Positions 9,720-20,093 of a stretch of 64,000 bases of DNA are shown piece by piece (the stretch's first letter is position 1; the number at the start of each line of letters is the position of its first letter). Origin of the DNA: Chionoecetes opilio (taxonomy: Eukaryota; Arthropoda; Malacostraca; Decapoda; Majidae); contig JACEEZ010023664.1 in NCBI GenBank assembly GCA_016584305.1, positions 904,583-968,582 on the forward strand, written 5' to 3'. The translations under genes were made by a program, and so were the position numbers. The notes under the pieces were generated by a model. The model saw only the letters and a program-made list of their open reading frames with translations. It was not told where the DNA came from and ran no database searches.

Positions 9720-10997
9720 CAGCGCATTTATTGGAGATCGTTGACGTTGAGACAGCTATCTTGGCCTCAAAATCCTCCTTTTGGCACCTGGTCCACAACA
9801 AACTGTACAGTTTCATGGCACCACGGGCCACACACCTCAGTGTAATGTGTTTTTTTTACAGCACAAAGAACAAGCCAAGGACAAAAAAAAAGCCCGCTTA
9901 AATACCAGTGCCTATAAAGATGACTGTAAGAGAATATAGAAAGGGGGGTGAGCCAATTTAGTTCCGGAGGTGTCTTGTTACTCTTTTCTTGAAAAAAATT
10001 GTCGTCGAAAGGTGGAAGAATTGGAAACAGAGTGTTCAAGAGTTTACCAGTGAAGGGCATGGAAGAGTGAAGATACTTGTTAACTTTGGCACTGGAAGAT
10101 GGACAGGATAGGGATGAGAATGAGTAGAAAATCTTGTGCAGCGAGGCCGCGGGAAGGGGGGAGGCATGCAGTTAGCAAATTCAGAAGAGCAGTGAGCACG
10201 AAAATAACAATAGAAGGTAGCAAGAGAAGCAACATTCCGGCGATGACTTAAAGATTGAAGACAGTTGGTCAGAGAAGGGGTTGATGTGACGAATTTTTTT
10301 TTATTCTACCCTGTTGAGGAAAGCTGTATGAGTGGATCCCCCCCAAACATGTGAGACATACTCCATACATGGGAGGATACGGCCCCTGTACAGAGCAAGC
10401 AGCTGGGAGGGAGAACAAATTGGACGCAGACGCCAGAGGACACTTAACTTCTTAAAAGTTGTTTTAGCAAGAGATGAGATGTGAGATTTCCAGTTCAAAT
10501 TTTTTTTAAAGGATAGTCCATGAATATTCATTGTAGAAGAAGAAGACAATTGAGTGTCATTGAAGAAGAAAGGCTAGTTATCTGGTAGGTTTTGTCGAGT
10601 AGATAGATGAAGAAATTGGGTTTTTGAGTCATTGAACAAAAGAAGCTAGGTTTGCTTTGTCCCAATCAGATATTATAGAAAGGTCAGAAGTTAGGATCTC
10701 CGTGGCATCTCTCCGTGAATCATTTAGTTCCTGTTGAGTTCGACGCCTAATGAACGACGTTGAAAAATGCAGGGTAGAATCATCAACGAAGGAGTGGATA
10801 GGGCATTGAGTTAGACTTAGAAGATCATTAATGAATAATAGAAAGAGTGATTCATAGGACAGAACCCTGAAGAACACCACTATTAATAGACTTAGGAGAA
10901 GAATAATGTCCGTCTACAGTAGCTGCAATAGAACGGTTAGAAAGGAAACTGAAGATGAAGGGGCAGAAAAAGGATAGAAACCGAATAATGGTAGTTT
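9720..10997 (-). pseudogene. LINE reverse transcriptase, 3' half (minus strand)
   Basis: Downstream part of the LINE whose earlier pieces lie at 34,377-35,183 and 11,838-12,420. On the minus strand, 10,880 to 10,629 encodes the catalytic palm region: LFINDLLSLTQCPIHSFVDD is equivalent to the usual 'YADD' block, with the Y changed to V. Bases 10,549-10,301 encode the thumb/C-terminal domain (FKKNLNWKSHISSLAK, CMEYVSHVWGGSTH). Bases 10,060-9,767 hold a terminal piece with PFTGKLLNTLFP. Frameshifts separate the pieces, so this copy is dead. The 3' end is placed near 9720 by loss of recognisable sequence. Confidence 0.85.
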
Positions 10998-11837
10998 AAA
11001 CATTGTAGAAATTTATGCTACAAGCACATATTAATTTGAAATCTTACCTATACAAAACCCATTGTCTATCTCATCCCGACACAATACCCCAACTAGTCAA
11101 CTAACTAGGATACTTATCGGTGGATAGTAGGGTTGAATTGGTTGTAGGTCTTAATCAATACTGCAATGTCTTGTTATTCGAAGTGGTCAGGCCTATGATC
11201 AGGCCGGAGTGGTGAAGGGCGGAGGCGGAGGCGTTATTGTGGTGGGCGTCAAGTAGTTCATCAAACGATCACAGCGCGGCGATTATAATCATTGAGGCGT
11301 CAAGAAAGCTATTCAGGCTTAATAGACGCGGCACTGATATTCTCTATGTCGATAAGACACGTCCTATTGTTTTTTAACACTATGTGCAAAGATTCTATAT
11401 ACAATTCTCTCATATATACAAATCAACGTATATATTTAATAAGAGATATTATCCTCACGGAGGTCTGGAGTGTACAAAATTTCCGTGGGCGGGCTGCGGC
11501 GATCGCAAACCTACCCAGCCACGTATACAATTCCAGGTGGCCTGGATCTAAGGGGCGGCGGCCAATCACCGGCTGCCCCAACCAAGGTGCTAATTATTTA
11601 AGGTGCAAATGCTTAATATTACTGGGAACGTTCATTTATATTATCCCAGTACTTATCATTTACTTAAATTACCTTAATTAATACCCACTACCATTATAAT
11701 TATATATATATACATTCCTACGCACCCCCTTTGATGAGCGGACAATACCTCCCTCACAAGGGGGGGGGGAACAAACCACCACTCTGCCAAATATTGAGAG
11801 GGTGGCTGGTGGATAATTTCCACAAACATTAAGGATT
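10998..11837. mobile_element. ~840-bp insertion interrupting the LINE reverse transcriptase
   Basis: The LINE reading is continuous on the minus strand down to about 11,838 (FADALDI..., then ESGTNP) and resumes at about 10,997 (FLSNRSIAATVDGHYSSPKS). The sequence between is unrelated. Its ends carry weakly matching inverted text, TTGTAGAAATT on the left and TTGTGGAAATT in reverse complement on the right, so it is probably a small DNA element. It contains a TA-repeat tract near 11,700 and a plus-strand frame of 129 codons (11,292-11,681) without a recognisable domain. Confidence 0.6.
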
Positions 11838-12420
11838 TGTGCCAGACTCTATCAAAATTTTGCTGTTGATGTCAAGGGCATCGGCAAAAGTTTCACCAAA
11901 ACCCCTAAAGAAGGATGACCAAGATTCAGTTAGGAAAGCTAGAAGATCTCCATCAGATCACCCTTTACGGAAACCGTACTGACGATCAGATAGAAGATTG
12001 TGAGCAGATAGATACTTAAGAATCTTTTTATTAAGTATAGATTCAAAGACGTTAGAAAGGCAGGAAGTCAAAGCTATAGGATGGTAGTTTGAAGGCTTAG
12101 AACGGTCACCCTTCTTAGGGACAGGTTGAATGTAAGCAAATTTCCAGCAAGGAAAGGTGAAAGTTGATTGACAAAGACGGAAAAGTTTGACCAGACAGGG
12201 TGCAAGCACAGAAACCCAGTTTTTGAGAACAATAGGAGGGATTCCGTCAGGACCGTAAGCCTTCCGAGGATCTAGGCCAGCAAGGGCAAATAAAACATCA
12301 TTACGAAGGATCTTAATAAAATAGTCAGAGGATGGAGGAGAAGGAGGAATTCATCAACCAGAGTGGAATTTTTAGCAAAGGTTTGAGCACAAAGTTCAGC
12401 TTTAGAAATAGTGGAGCGGC
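11838..12420 (-). pseudogene. LINE reverse transcriptase, N-terminal part (minus strand)
   Basis: Reads on the minus strand from ISKAELCAQTFAKNS (next to the transposon insertion) through VPKKGDRSKPSNYHPIALTS and LLSDRQYGFRKG to a region equivalent to the conserved FADALDISKAFDRVWH block. It matches the plus-strand copy at 430-864. The left neighbour is the insertion at 10,998-11,837. The right neighbour at 12,421 is the terminus of the 22-kb transposon, which split the LINE exactly at the codons for SISKAEL. Confidence 0.9.
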
Positions 12421-12638
12421 CAAGAGCCAAAAATTTAGCTTGACCCCTCCACGCTTTAGAACAAGGCAAATTAGGTATCGTTGGATTCGTTAGGATGTCT
12501 ACTTTGTGAAAAACGATGTTTTACAGTCAGATTCTAATTCAAACATTGCCATTTAACCCATTTAACCCATTTCACCCATACAAAATTGAGAATTTTTGAA
12601 TATCTTAAAAATTGCTATTTTGGCCCTTATAAAGATTG
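12421..12638 (+). repeat. Left terminal inverted repeat of the composite transposon
   Basis: About 218 bases whose reverse complement matches 34,135-34,369 and, for its outer ~180 bases, 15,110-15,298. Recognisable landmarks are GGATTCGTTAGGATGTCTAC, TTTTACAGTCAGATTCTAAT and a tandem CATTTAACC run. Differences among copies are point substitutions. Confidence 0.9.
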
Positions 12639-12889
12639 AAAACTTGGTAACATCACATTAATTCCTTTCTGCCAAGTACTCTCATAATATATGGGGTTGA
12701 AACTCACTTTAATGGTGTTTTGGACCCCCAAATACCCCCAAATTAGGGGTTTTACCCATTTTTTGGCCATTTTTTACTCGTACTTTGTCTTCAGTTATAC
12801 AAAGAAACCCTTGCGCAAAACGTTACACTCATTGTTACTTTATCACCTTCTAATTGTGTATGTTTTTTTCCTTGCAGGTTGAAGAAAGT

Positions 12890-15076
12890 ATGGAACCACC
12901 AGAAGAACCCACTCAGAAGAGGAGAAGAACGAGTCTTTGCGAATGCTGCGTATTTTGCGAGACTTCATTATCCAAAACCAAAGCTGATAATCCAGTTGTC
13001 CAGAATCCTGGAGTCGAAGGATTGAAATCCATTCTGAAAGCTGCCGAACTTCGTAAAGATGGTGTCTATGATCGGCTGTTTCCAGTGAAAAACGACATCC
13101 TAAAAGGAGATACTGTTATCAAATTCCACCAAAAGTGCAGAGCAAATTATACGAACAAGAGGAATATCCAGATAGCCCAAAGAAACACTGGTACATGTGC
13201 TGACGCTGACGATGGCGCAACAGGTAGTGGGCCTACGGTTGGATTGTCTCGTCTCCGGCGATATGACACGTCGCAATTTGACATTCGATCAGGCTGTTTC
13301 ATATGTGGGAAATCACATAGCTGGAAGGAGAAACTGTCGAACGTCTCAACTGGGACGGGGTCCACCACACGGCAAAGAGTGCTTGATGCAGCCATTCAGA
13401 GAAACGACTATGAGATTCAAATTCGAATGCTGTCAAACACTGACTTGTTTGCAATGGATGCAAAATATCATCGCTCTTGCTATTCGCATTACATTTCGCT
13501 TACCAATATTAAAGCTGCTAGTGCTAGGGCTAAGGTTGATAAATCTGACAATGCGTGTGCCTTCAAAAGTTTGTGTAAGGAGATTGAAGAGACTGTCCTG
13601 TCCAAAACCATCTCTATCACAACCTTGTCTGTCCTGAATGAACGATTGGTCGCTATATCAGCAGAGGTCAACTCTAAAACCAACGAGTCTTGTACTACAT
13701 GGAGATTGAAGGAGAAATTACAGAAGCATTTCGGAGACAGGATTTCATTCATCGTCCAGCCTGGGAAGTCTGATCTTGTATGCTCAGGGGATATCACAGT
13801 TGCCGAGGCCTTGAAACACGTTGTGAGGCTACAAGAGCATGTAAATTAAATTGGTGCATGTGAACTCGAATCCTCTGATGATGTCAATTCAGAAGAGGAC
13901 GCTGTTGTCTTGCATAAGGCAGCTGGTATCATCAGGAAATGTATCGGTGACATTACATTTCAATCTGATCGTTATGATTCTAGTGGGAATATGGAGACAA
14001 AAAAGTGCAAGGACTTTGTTCCGAATCCTTTGTATGATTTCGTTGCATGGTGTACTTCAAAAAAAGACTTTGACAGCGCTACAAGCTATGAATCTGAGAC
14101 TCACATGGGAAACATTGAAATGAGAGTTCCTTCAATATGTCACAACATGATTTCTCTAGTTTGTAAAATCCATACCCCAATAACATTTAGTTTAGGTGTC
14201 AAGCTGCACCACGACCATGGTAGTCGAGAACTGATAGATGACCTGTCCTCTCTTGGACACAGCATACCTTATGATGAAGTGCGTAGATTCCTCACTGCCA
14301 TTGCTTTGGACCAGCTGTCAACCAAGTCTGACGTTCATATACCACGTGACATTTCTGTCTATGATCCTGAGAATGTTATTAAGACCACTGTTGATGCCGC
14401 AATTGACAATTTCGATCAAAATGAACAGACAATAGACGGAAAGAACACTACACATTCAATGGCTGTGGTGTTGTATCAAAGGTCTCCTAGGCCAGAAGAA
14501 ACACCTTGCATTCCAAGATCAAACCTAAAATCCCTAGATGCACAGAGCTGTGATGAGGAGGAAATCAAACGCTACAACAAACCCCATACTAAACCAGAAC
14601 CATGTGTGAAATGGGAAGTCAAGGAACTGGATAAGTCTGCTAGTGATGTGGTACTAAAAGACTTGATTTGGGAAATGGCCCGTGCAAGTCCCCCTGAAAC
14701 CTCACGTATTCCGGCTTGGAGTGGATTCAATTCTCTAGTTAGCGAGAGAGAAATTCCACTGACTCGAATATGGTATCTCCCATTCATTAATGCGCCACCC
14801 TCTGACTTCTCTACGATCTACACGACTTTGCTGAAAATGGTTGAAATTGCAAATGCAGTGGGACAAGAACATGTTCTGGTCACTGCTGACCTGGCAATAT
14901 ATAGCAAGGCTGAACAGATTCTCTGGACTGAGCCAGATCCCTTGGCTGGTCGAGTGACGATGAGGCTTGGTGGGATGCATCTCACTATGGCTTTCATAGC
15001 CAGTATAGGGAAGCTGTTTAGTGATGGTGGTCTCCACAACATGCTGACAGTACCTGAAGTGTATGCTCATGCGTCC
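12890..15076 (+). pseudogene. Transposon-encoded cysteine-rich protein, N-terminal half, one in-frame stop
   Basis: A single frame of about 728 codons, broken once by TAA at 13,847-13,849, the frame being unchanged on both sides. The start ATG at 12,890 follows an acceptor-like pyrimidine tract and CAG at 12,875-12,877. The N terminus has a basic patch (QKRRRTS) and two cysteine/histidine modules: LCECCVFCE...FHQKCRANY and GCFICGKSH...KYHRSCYSHY, probably zinc-binding. The rest is a long, mostly helical region without a motif I can name. The frame ends at TCC|GTGAGT (15,076/15,077), an excellent splice donor in phase 0, and the continuation is recognisable at about 22.5-24.9 kb. I recognise it as a multi-copy invertebrate family of unknown function. 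Location between matching inverted repeats makes it the element's own gene. Confidence 0.7.
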
Positions 15077-15104
15077 GTGAGTTTGATGTTTTTTATGATC
15101 AATT

Positions 15105-15298
15105 TTTGATCAATTTTTTATGGGTTGCATGGGTTAAATGGGTTAAATGGCCATGTTTTAATTAGAATCTGACTGTAAAACATCATTATTCATAAAGTAG
15201 ACATCCTAACGAATCCAACAATACCTCATTTGCCTTGTTCTAAAGTGTGGAGGGGTAACTCCTTAAATAAGGCCCTTTTTTGGCCTCGACCGCTCCAC
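15105..15298 (+). repeat. Extra right terminus of the transposon
   Basis: Starts 28 bases after the splice-donor-like site, at ATTTTTTATGGGTTGCATGG, and runs to a complete tip CCGCTCCAC at 15,298. It matches the genuine right end (34,369) closely, including the phrase GGAGGGGTAACTCCTTAAAT. The following bases (TAATACACC) do not match the left target duplication and are not LINE, so this is not the end that faces the LINE. It may mark a shortened copy, a recombination product or an assembly switch. Confidence 0.85.
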
Positions 15299-16654
15299 TA
15301 ATACACCAGGCCGCCACACTCCACATCTTCAAGTGTGCAGTGAATTCCTGGCTTATGCCCTCTGGAAATAATTAGTGAGCTTATAGACTACTAGTAAATG
15401 TAATTGTGCAGACTAAAGTATAGTTATCGGCACCTCACCGGGAACTTTTGGCTGTAAGAGTAAAATCAACAGTATCTTTTCATTGTTAATAAAAAGAAAA
15501 AGAAAAAAAAGGAGATAAAAGAAAAGGAGGAGGAAATAAAACAGGCATGGATGAGAGTAAGAAGTAGAAGAAGAAGAAGAAGAAGAAGAAGAAGAGAGGG
15601 GGAATAATGGTAAAATTACAAGGGAAGAAGTAATATAGTTTGAATCGAAGGTGACTACTTAATGGACAAGTGATGGAACAGCATAGAAAAGGCATTTGCC
15701 TGCCTGTAAGGTTAATCAAAGGAGAGGATGGACGAGATGGAAATGGTTATTGAGATAATGAAAAGATGGTTAAAGCAAAAGAAAGAAAGATTTAAAAGAA
15801 AGAAAGAGCTAAAGAGAATAGTTACAGGCAGGTTGGAGATACGGAGTGACAAAGGTTGATTGATTGATTTAATGCCAAAAAAGGGGAAAATGTGCCAGAC
15901 ATCAGAGGTCATATGACACTATGGCAAAGTATAAATAGTGGAGGGGTTATAGAAAAATAGTGAAACGGTGAGGGAAGGGGAAAGGAACGGAATGTTACAG
16001 CAGGATGGTTAGAGAGTGACAAAGGTGATTTATGAAGACCAATAGGAAAATAAGAACTTTACTTATCATCATACTCATCTTAGTCGATTTTTCAACTTTT
16101 GTATTATTTTCATATACTGCATAGGAGCGTTTTCCAGTAAAGTATAGTTTGTAATATATATCAGGTAATTAGCTTTTAATCCAGGATGACAAAGATATAT
16201 AATGATTAATCTACAGTGTATAACGTATTTTGTGTAAAGAAAGGTAACATGAAATATAGATTGTTGTATTAAAGTAACATGTTTCAGTTTGGGATTCAGT
16301 ATATGTCAAGTCTCAACTAAGATATAAAATGATTAATCTACAGTGTATAATGTATTTTGTGTTAAGAAAAGTAACATGAAGTAAATTTCGATGTAAAAAA
16401 GTGTCTTAATTTGGTTTACGATTAGTTTATGTCAAGTTTCAGCAAATTCTCTTAAATAGGATTACTTAAATAAAACGAGATTAATTCTAAGACGTGAAAA
16501 GTACATTGGGATTAATTCATATTTTTTAGACTTAATTTTTATACGAGCGATGCTGGTTATGGTTTGGGATTACCTAAGCCAAGTAGAGGATTGATCTGGA
16601 CTGCGATTTATATTTGAAATGTTTCAGTTTGGGATTCAGTATACAGTATGTCAA
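15299..16654. other. Spacer with GAA repeat and ~130-bp imperfect duplication
   Basis: A (GAA)n run lies at about 15,560-15,596 on a purine-rich background. From 16,188 the phrase AATGATTAATCTACAGTGTA recurs at 16,327, giving an imperfect tandem duplication of ~130 bp. The phrase GTTTCAGTTTGGGATTCAGT occurs at 16,281 and again at 16,621. No gene. Confidence 0.6.
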
Positions 16655-16660
16655 GTAGTG

Positions 16661-16755
<95 letters not shown>

Positions 16756-16989
16756 ACGGTAGTAGTAGTAATAGTAGTAAAGGTAGTATAGTAGTAGTAG
16801 TAGTAGTAAAGGTAGTAGTAGTAGTAGTAGTAGTTAGTAGTAAAGGTAGTGTAGTAGTAGTAGTAAAGGTAGTAGTAGTAGTAGTAGTAAAGGTAGTGTA
16901 GTAGTAGTAGTAAAAGTAGTAGTAGTAGTAGTAGTAGTAAAGGTAGTAGTAGTAGTAGTAGTAAAGGTAGTGTAGTAGTAGTAGTAAAG

Positions 16990-17028
<39 letters not shown>

Positions 17029-17081
17029 AAGGTAGTGTAGTAGTAGTAGTAAAGGTAGTAGTAGTAGTAGTAGTAAAGGTA

Positions 17082-17128
<47 letters not shown>

Positions 17129-18238
17129 AAGGTAGTGTAGTAGTAGTAGTAAGGTAGTAGTAGTAGTAGTAGTAAAGGTAGTAGTAGTAGTAGTAAAGGT
17201 AGTAGTAGTAAAGGTAGTGTAGTAGTAGTAGTAAAGGTAGTAGTAGTAGTAGTAGTAAAAGTAGTAGTAGTAGTAGTAGTAAAGGTAGTAGTAGTAGTAG
17301 TAGTAAAGGTAGTAGTAGTAGTAGTAGTAAGTAGTAGTAAAGGTAGTAGTAGTAGTAGTAGTAAAGGGTAGTAGTAGTAGTAGTAAAGGGTAGTAGTAGT
17401 AGTAGTAAAGGGTAGTAGTAGTAGTAGTAGTAGTAGTAAAGGTAGTAGTAGTAGTAGTAGTAAAGGTAGTGTAGTAGTAGTAGTAAAGGTAGTAGTAGTA
17501 GTAGTAGTAAAAGTAGTAGTAGTAGTAGTAGTAAAGGTAGTAGTAGTAGTAGTAGTAAAGGTAGTAGTAGTAGTAGTAGTAGTATAGTAGTAGTAGTAAA
17601 GGTAGTAGTAGTAGTAGTAGTAGTAAAGGTAGTAGTAGTAGTAGTAAAGGTAGTAGTAGTAGTAGTAGTAAAGGTAGTAGTTAGTAGTAGTAGTAGTAGT
17701 AGTAAAGGTAGTAGTAGTAGTAGTAGTAAAGGTAGTGTAGTAGTAGTAGTAAAGGTAGTAGTAGTAGTAGTAGTAGTAAAGGTAGTAGTAGTAGTAGTAG
17801 TAAAGGTAGTAGTAGTAAAGGTAGTAGTAGTAGTAGTAAAAGTAGTAGTAGTAGTAGTAGTAAAGGTAGTGTAGTAGTAGTAGTAAAGGTAGTAGTAGTA
17901 GTAGTAGTAGTAAAAGTAGTAGTAGTAGTAGTAGTAAAGGTAGTAGTAGTAGTAGTAGTAGTAGTAGTAAAGGTAGTAGTAGTAGTAGTAGTAAAGGTAG
18001 TGTAGTAGTAGTAGTAAAGGTAGTAGTAGTAGTAGTAAAGGTAGTGTAGTAGTAGTAGTAAAGGTAGTAGTAGTAGTAGTAGTAGTAAAGGTAGTGTAGT
18101 AGTAGTAGTAAAGGTAGTAGTAGTAGTAGTAGTAAAGGTAGTAGTAGTAGTAGTAGTAAAGGTAGTGTAGTAGTAGTAGTAAAGGTATAGTAGTAGTAGT
18201 AGTAGTAGTAGTAAAAGTAGTAGTAGTAGTAGTAGTAT
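16655..18238 (+). repeat. 1.58-kb AGT microsatellite with AAAGG-spaced higher order
   Basis: Runs of four to eight AGT units are punctuated by AAAGGTAGT or AAAGGTAGTGTAGT at roughly 20-45-base intervals. The punctuation recurs throughout, so the array has grown by copying blocks of several units and not only by single-unit slippage. Long open frames through it encode T/L/Y homopolymers and are not genes. Confidence 0.95.
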
Positions 18239-18461
18239 GTGGAATGAACCAGTAACAGGTAATTTGACGGATATTTGCAGTTTGTGACGAATTCGCAGTG
18301 AAATAAAATCTATGTTGACGGTGTATGGGATTAGTCTGTATTTATTCATCCACTTATTCATCATTTTTTTCACATTCACAATGATATATGAATAAAAAAG
18401 TAGAGTTGGTGGATATATTTCAATGAATAAATTACTTTGGTCACCCTTCTCTTTTTTTCCT

Positions 18462-18640
18462 GTCTATCTATCTATATAGCTATCTATCTATCTGTTTATC
18501 TATTAACCAATGTATCTCCTTATCTATCAGTGAGTTAATTGATATGTCTACTTATCTGACTTTTTTTTTTCTCTCTCTCTCTCTCATCTCTCATCTTCTC
18601 GTTCTCTCTCTCATCTCTCTCTCTCTCTCTCTCTCTCTCA

Positions 18641-18697
<57 letters not shown>

Positions 18698-18700
18698 CCA
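18462..18700 (+). repeat. TCTA, CT and CA simple repeats
   Basis: TCTA units at about 18,462-18,530, then T-rich and CT-rich sequence at 18,560-18,677, then (CA)n to about 18,698, directly before the palindrome. Confidence 0.9.
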
Positions 18701-18704
18701 TCCA

Positions 18705-18850
18705 CCCCAGCACGGTGGGTCTTGGAGGCACGTCGCCTGTGCTCAGCTGGTCGCTGCTTCTCCTCGGCTTGTCGCTTCTCCTTCTCGGAGAAGGAAAGCA
18801 GCGACCAGCTGAGCACAGGCGACGTGCCTCCAAGACCCACCGTGCTGGGG
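18705..18850. repeat. Perfect palindrome, 55-bp arms, 36-base spacer
   Basis: Arm 18,705-18,759 begins CCCCAGCACGGTGGGTCTTG and arm 18,796-18,850 ends with the exact reverse complement; all 55 positions pair. The spacer CTCCTCGGCTTGTCGCTTCT onward is partly self-complementary. The right arm is part of the charged reading frame that follows, so the left arm is an inverted copy of coding-like sequence. Confidence 0.95.
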
Positions 18851-19488
18851 ACGAGGAGGAGCACCGTGCTCGGAAAGAAGAGAAGAAACGTCGTGAAGAC
18901 GAAGAGTTGCAGAAAGAGATCCGGCGGTCCACGCGAAAGTTTTACGCGGCCCGAGCCCGGCAAGAGCGGGAGGAAGCGCAGGAAAGGCGGCAGTATGCGG
19001 AGGAGGAGAGGGAGGCGGAGAGGGAGGAGAGGGAGGTGGAGAGGCGTGGAAGCGCCTGTAGAAGGATCCCGGTACATACCAAAGGAAAAGAGGATGAGGT
19101 GGCGGTGGCACGAAAAGAAATAGAAGGAATTGAAGGAGCAGCTTGTTGAGTGGCGGGAGGAAGAGAGGACGAAGAGGCAGGAGATCGAAGAGCTGCTGCA
19201 AAGTGCGAAGCAAAAAGAACGCCAGGTGCTGCAGCGAGAGAGGCAAGACAGGCTGGTCAGGGAGCGGCTGCAAGCTGACTGTCGTGATGACTGTCCCGAG
19301 TGTCGCAAGCGTAAGCGAGAGGAGGAGGCGCAATGCACGCCCAACAAGAGGGCGAGGCCTTGTGTTCAAGACCAACGAGGAAGCCTTGAAGGAGTTTCCT
19401 GGCCACATGGCAACGCCTCCATGGAGATGGGAGCGCGGCGGCGGCACACTGAGGAGGAAGACTCACTTAACACACACACACTAGCATG
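18787..19488 (+). pseudogene. Charged coiled-coil ORF with one frameshift
   Basis: A reading frame rich in E, R and K (EEEHRARKEEKKRREDEELQ, then ERRQYAEEEREAEREER) runs from the palindrome to about 19,127. There an extra base appears and the reading continues in the next frame as KEQLVEWREEERTKRQEIEE, ending near 19,488 after CRDDCPECRKRKREEEAQC. It looks like one long coiled coil with a terminal CxxC-type cysteine cluster and a basic patch. GC content is clearly higher than in the flanks. I do not recognise the family; it could be a captured host gene fragment or an element-encoded protein. The start is undefined because the palindrome truncates it. Confidence 0.45.
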
Positions 19489-19701
19489 ACTTGTCCATAT
19501 AACACAGAAAATATACAAAAAAAATATACATAAAATATAAAACTATACAAAAAAATAACATCTGTTCCAATACAATGTAATGATTTCAGTATTGATTTTA
19601 TGTCTGATTCTAGAATGTATTTGTTATTTAATGATTTTGTAGCTATGAGAATATGGACTAGTATCTTGATTTGACTTATTAGTTTGTTCTTTAGTAATGT
19701 A
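19489..19701. other. AT-rich spacer
   Basis: Short AT-rich linker with several A runs between the coiled-coil ORF and the GT repeat. Nothing else is seen. Confidence 0.5.
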
Positions 19702-19767
19702 CGTGTGTGTGTGTGTGTGTGTGTGGGTGTGTGTGGGTGAGTGTGTGTTCTGTGTGTGTGTGCGTGT

Positions 19768-19830
<63 letters not shown>

Positions 19831-19918
19831 TGTGTGTGTGTGTTCCTCCTGTGTGTGCGTGTGTGTGTATGTTCCTCCTTCTGTGTGTGTGTGTGTGTTG
19901 TGTGTGTGTGTGTGTGTG

Positions 19919-19975
<57 letters not shown>

Positions 19976-20093
19976 TGTGTGTGCGTGCGTGTGTTTATGT
20001 GTGTGTGTGTGTGTGTGTGTGTACGTGTGTGTGTGTGTGTTCCTCCTGTGTGTGCGTGTGTGTGTATGTTCCTCCTTCTGTGTGTGTGTGTGT
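19702..20093 (+). repeat. GT microsatellite, left part
   Basis: A GT array interrupted by a recurrent TTCCTCCTGTGTGTGCG and TTCCTCCTTCTG motif. It continues beyond the hAT element at 21,357-21,544, so the element landed inside it. Confidence 0.95.

Noticed and set aside
17681..18379. 232-codon T/L/Y-rich frame
   Set aside because: AGT microsatellite translation.
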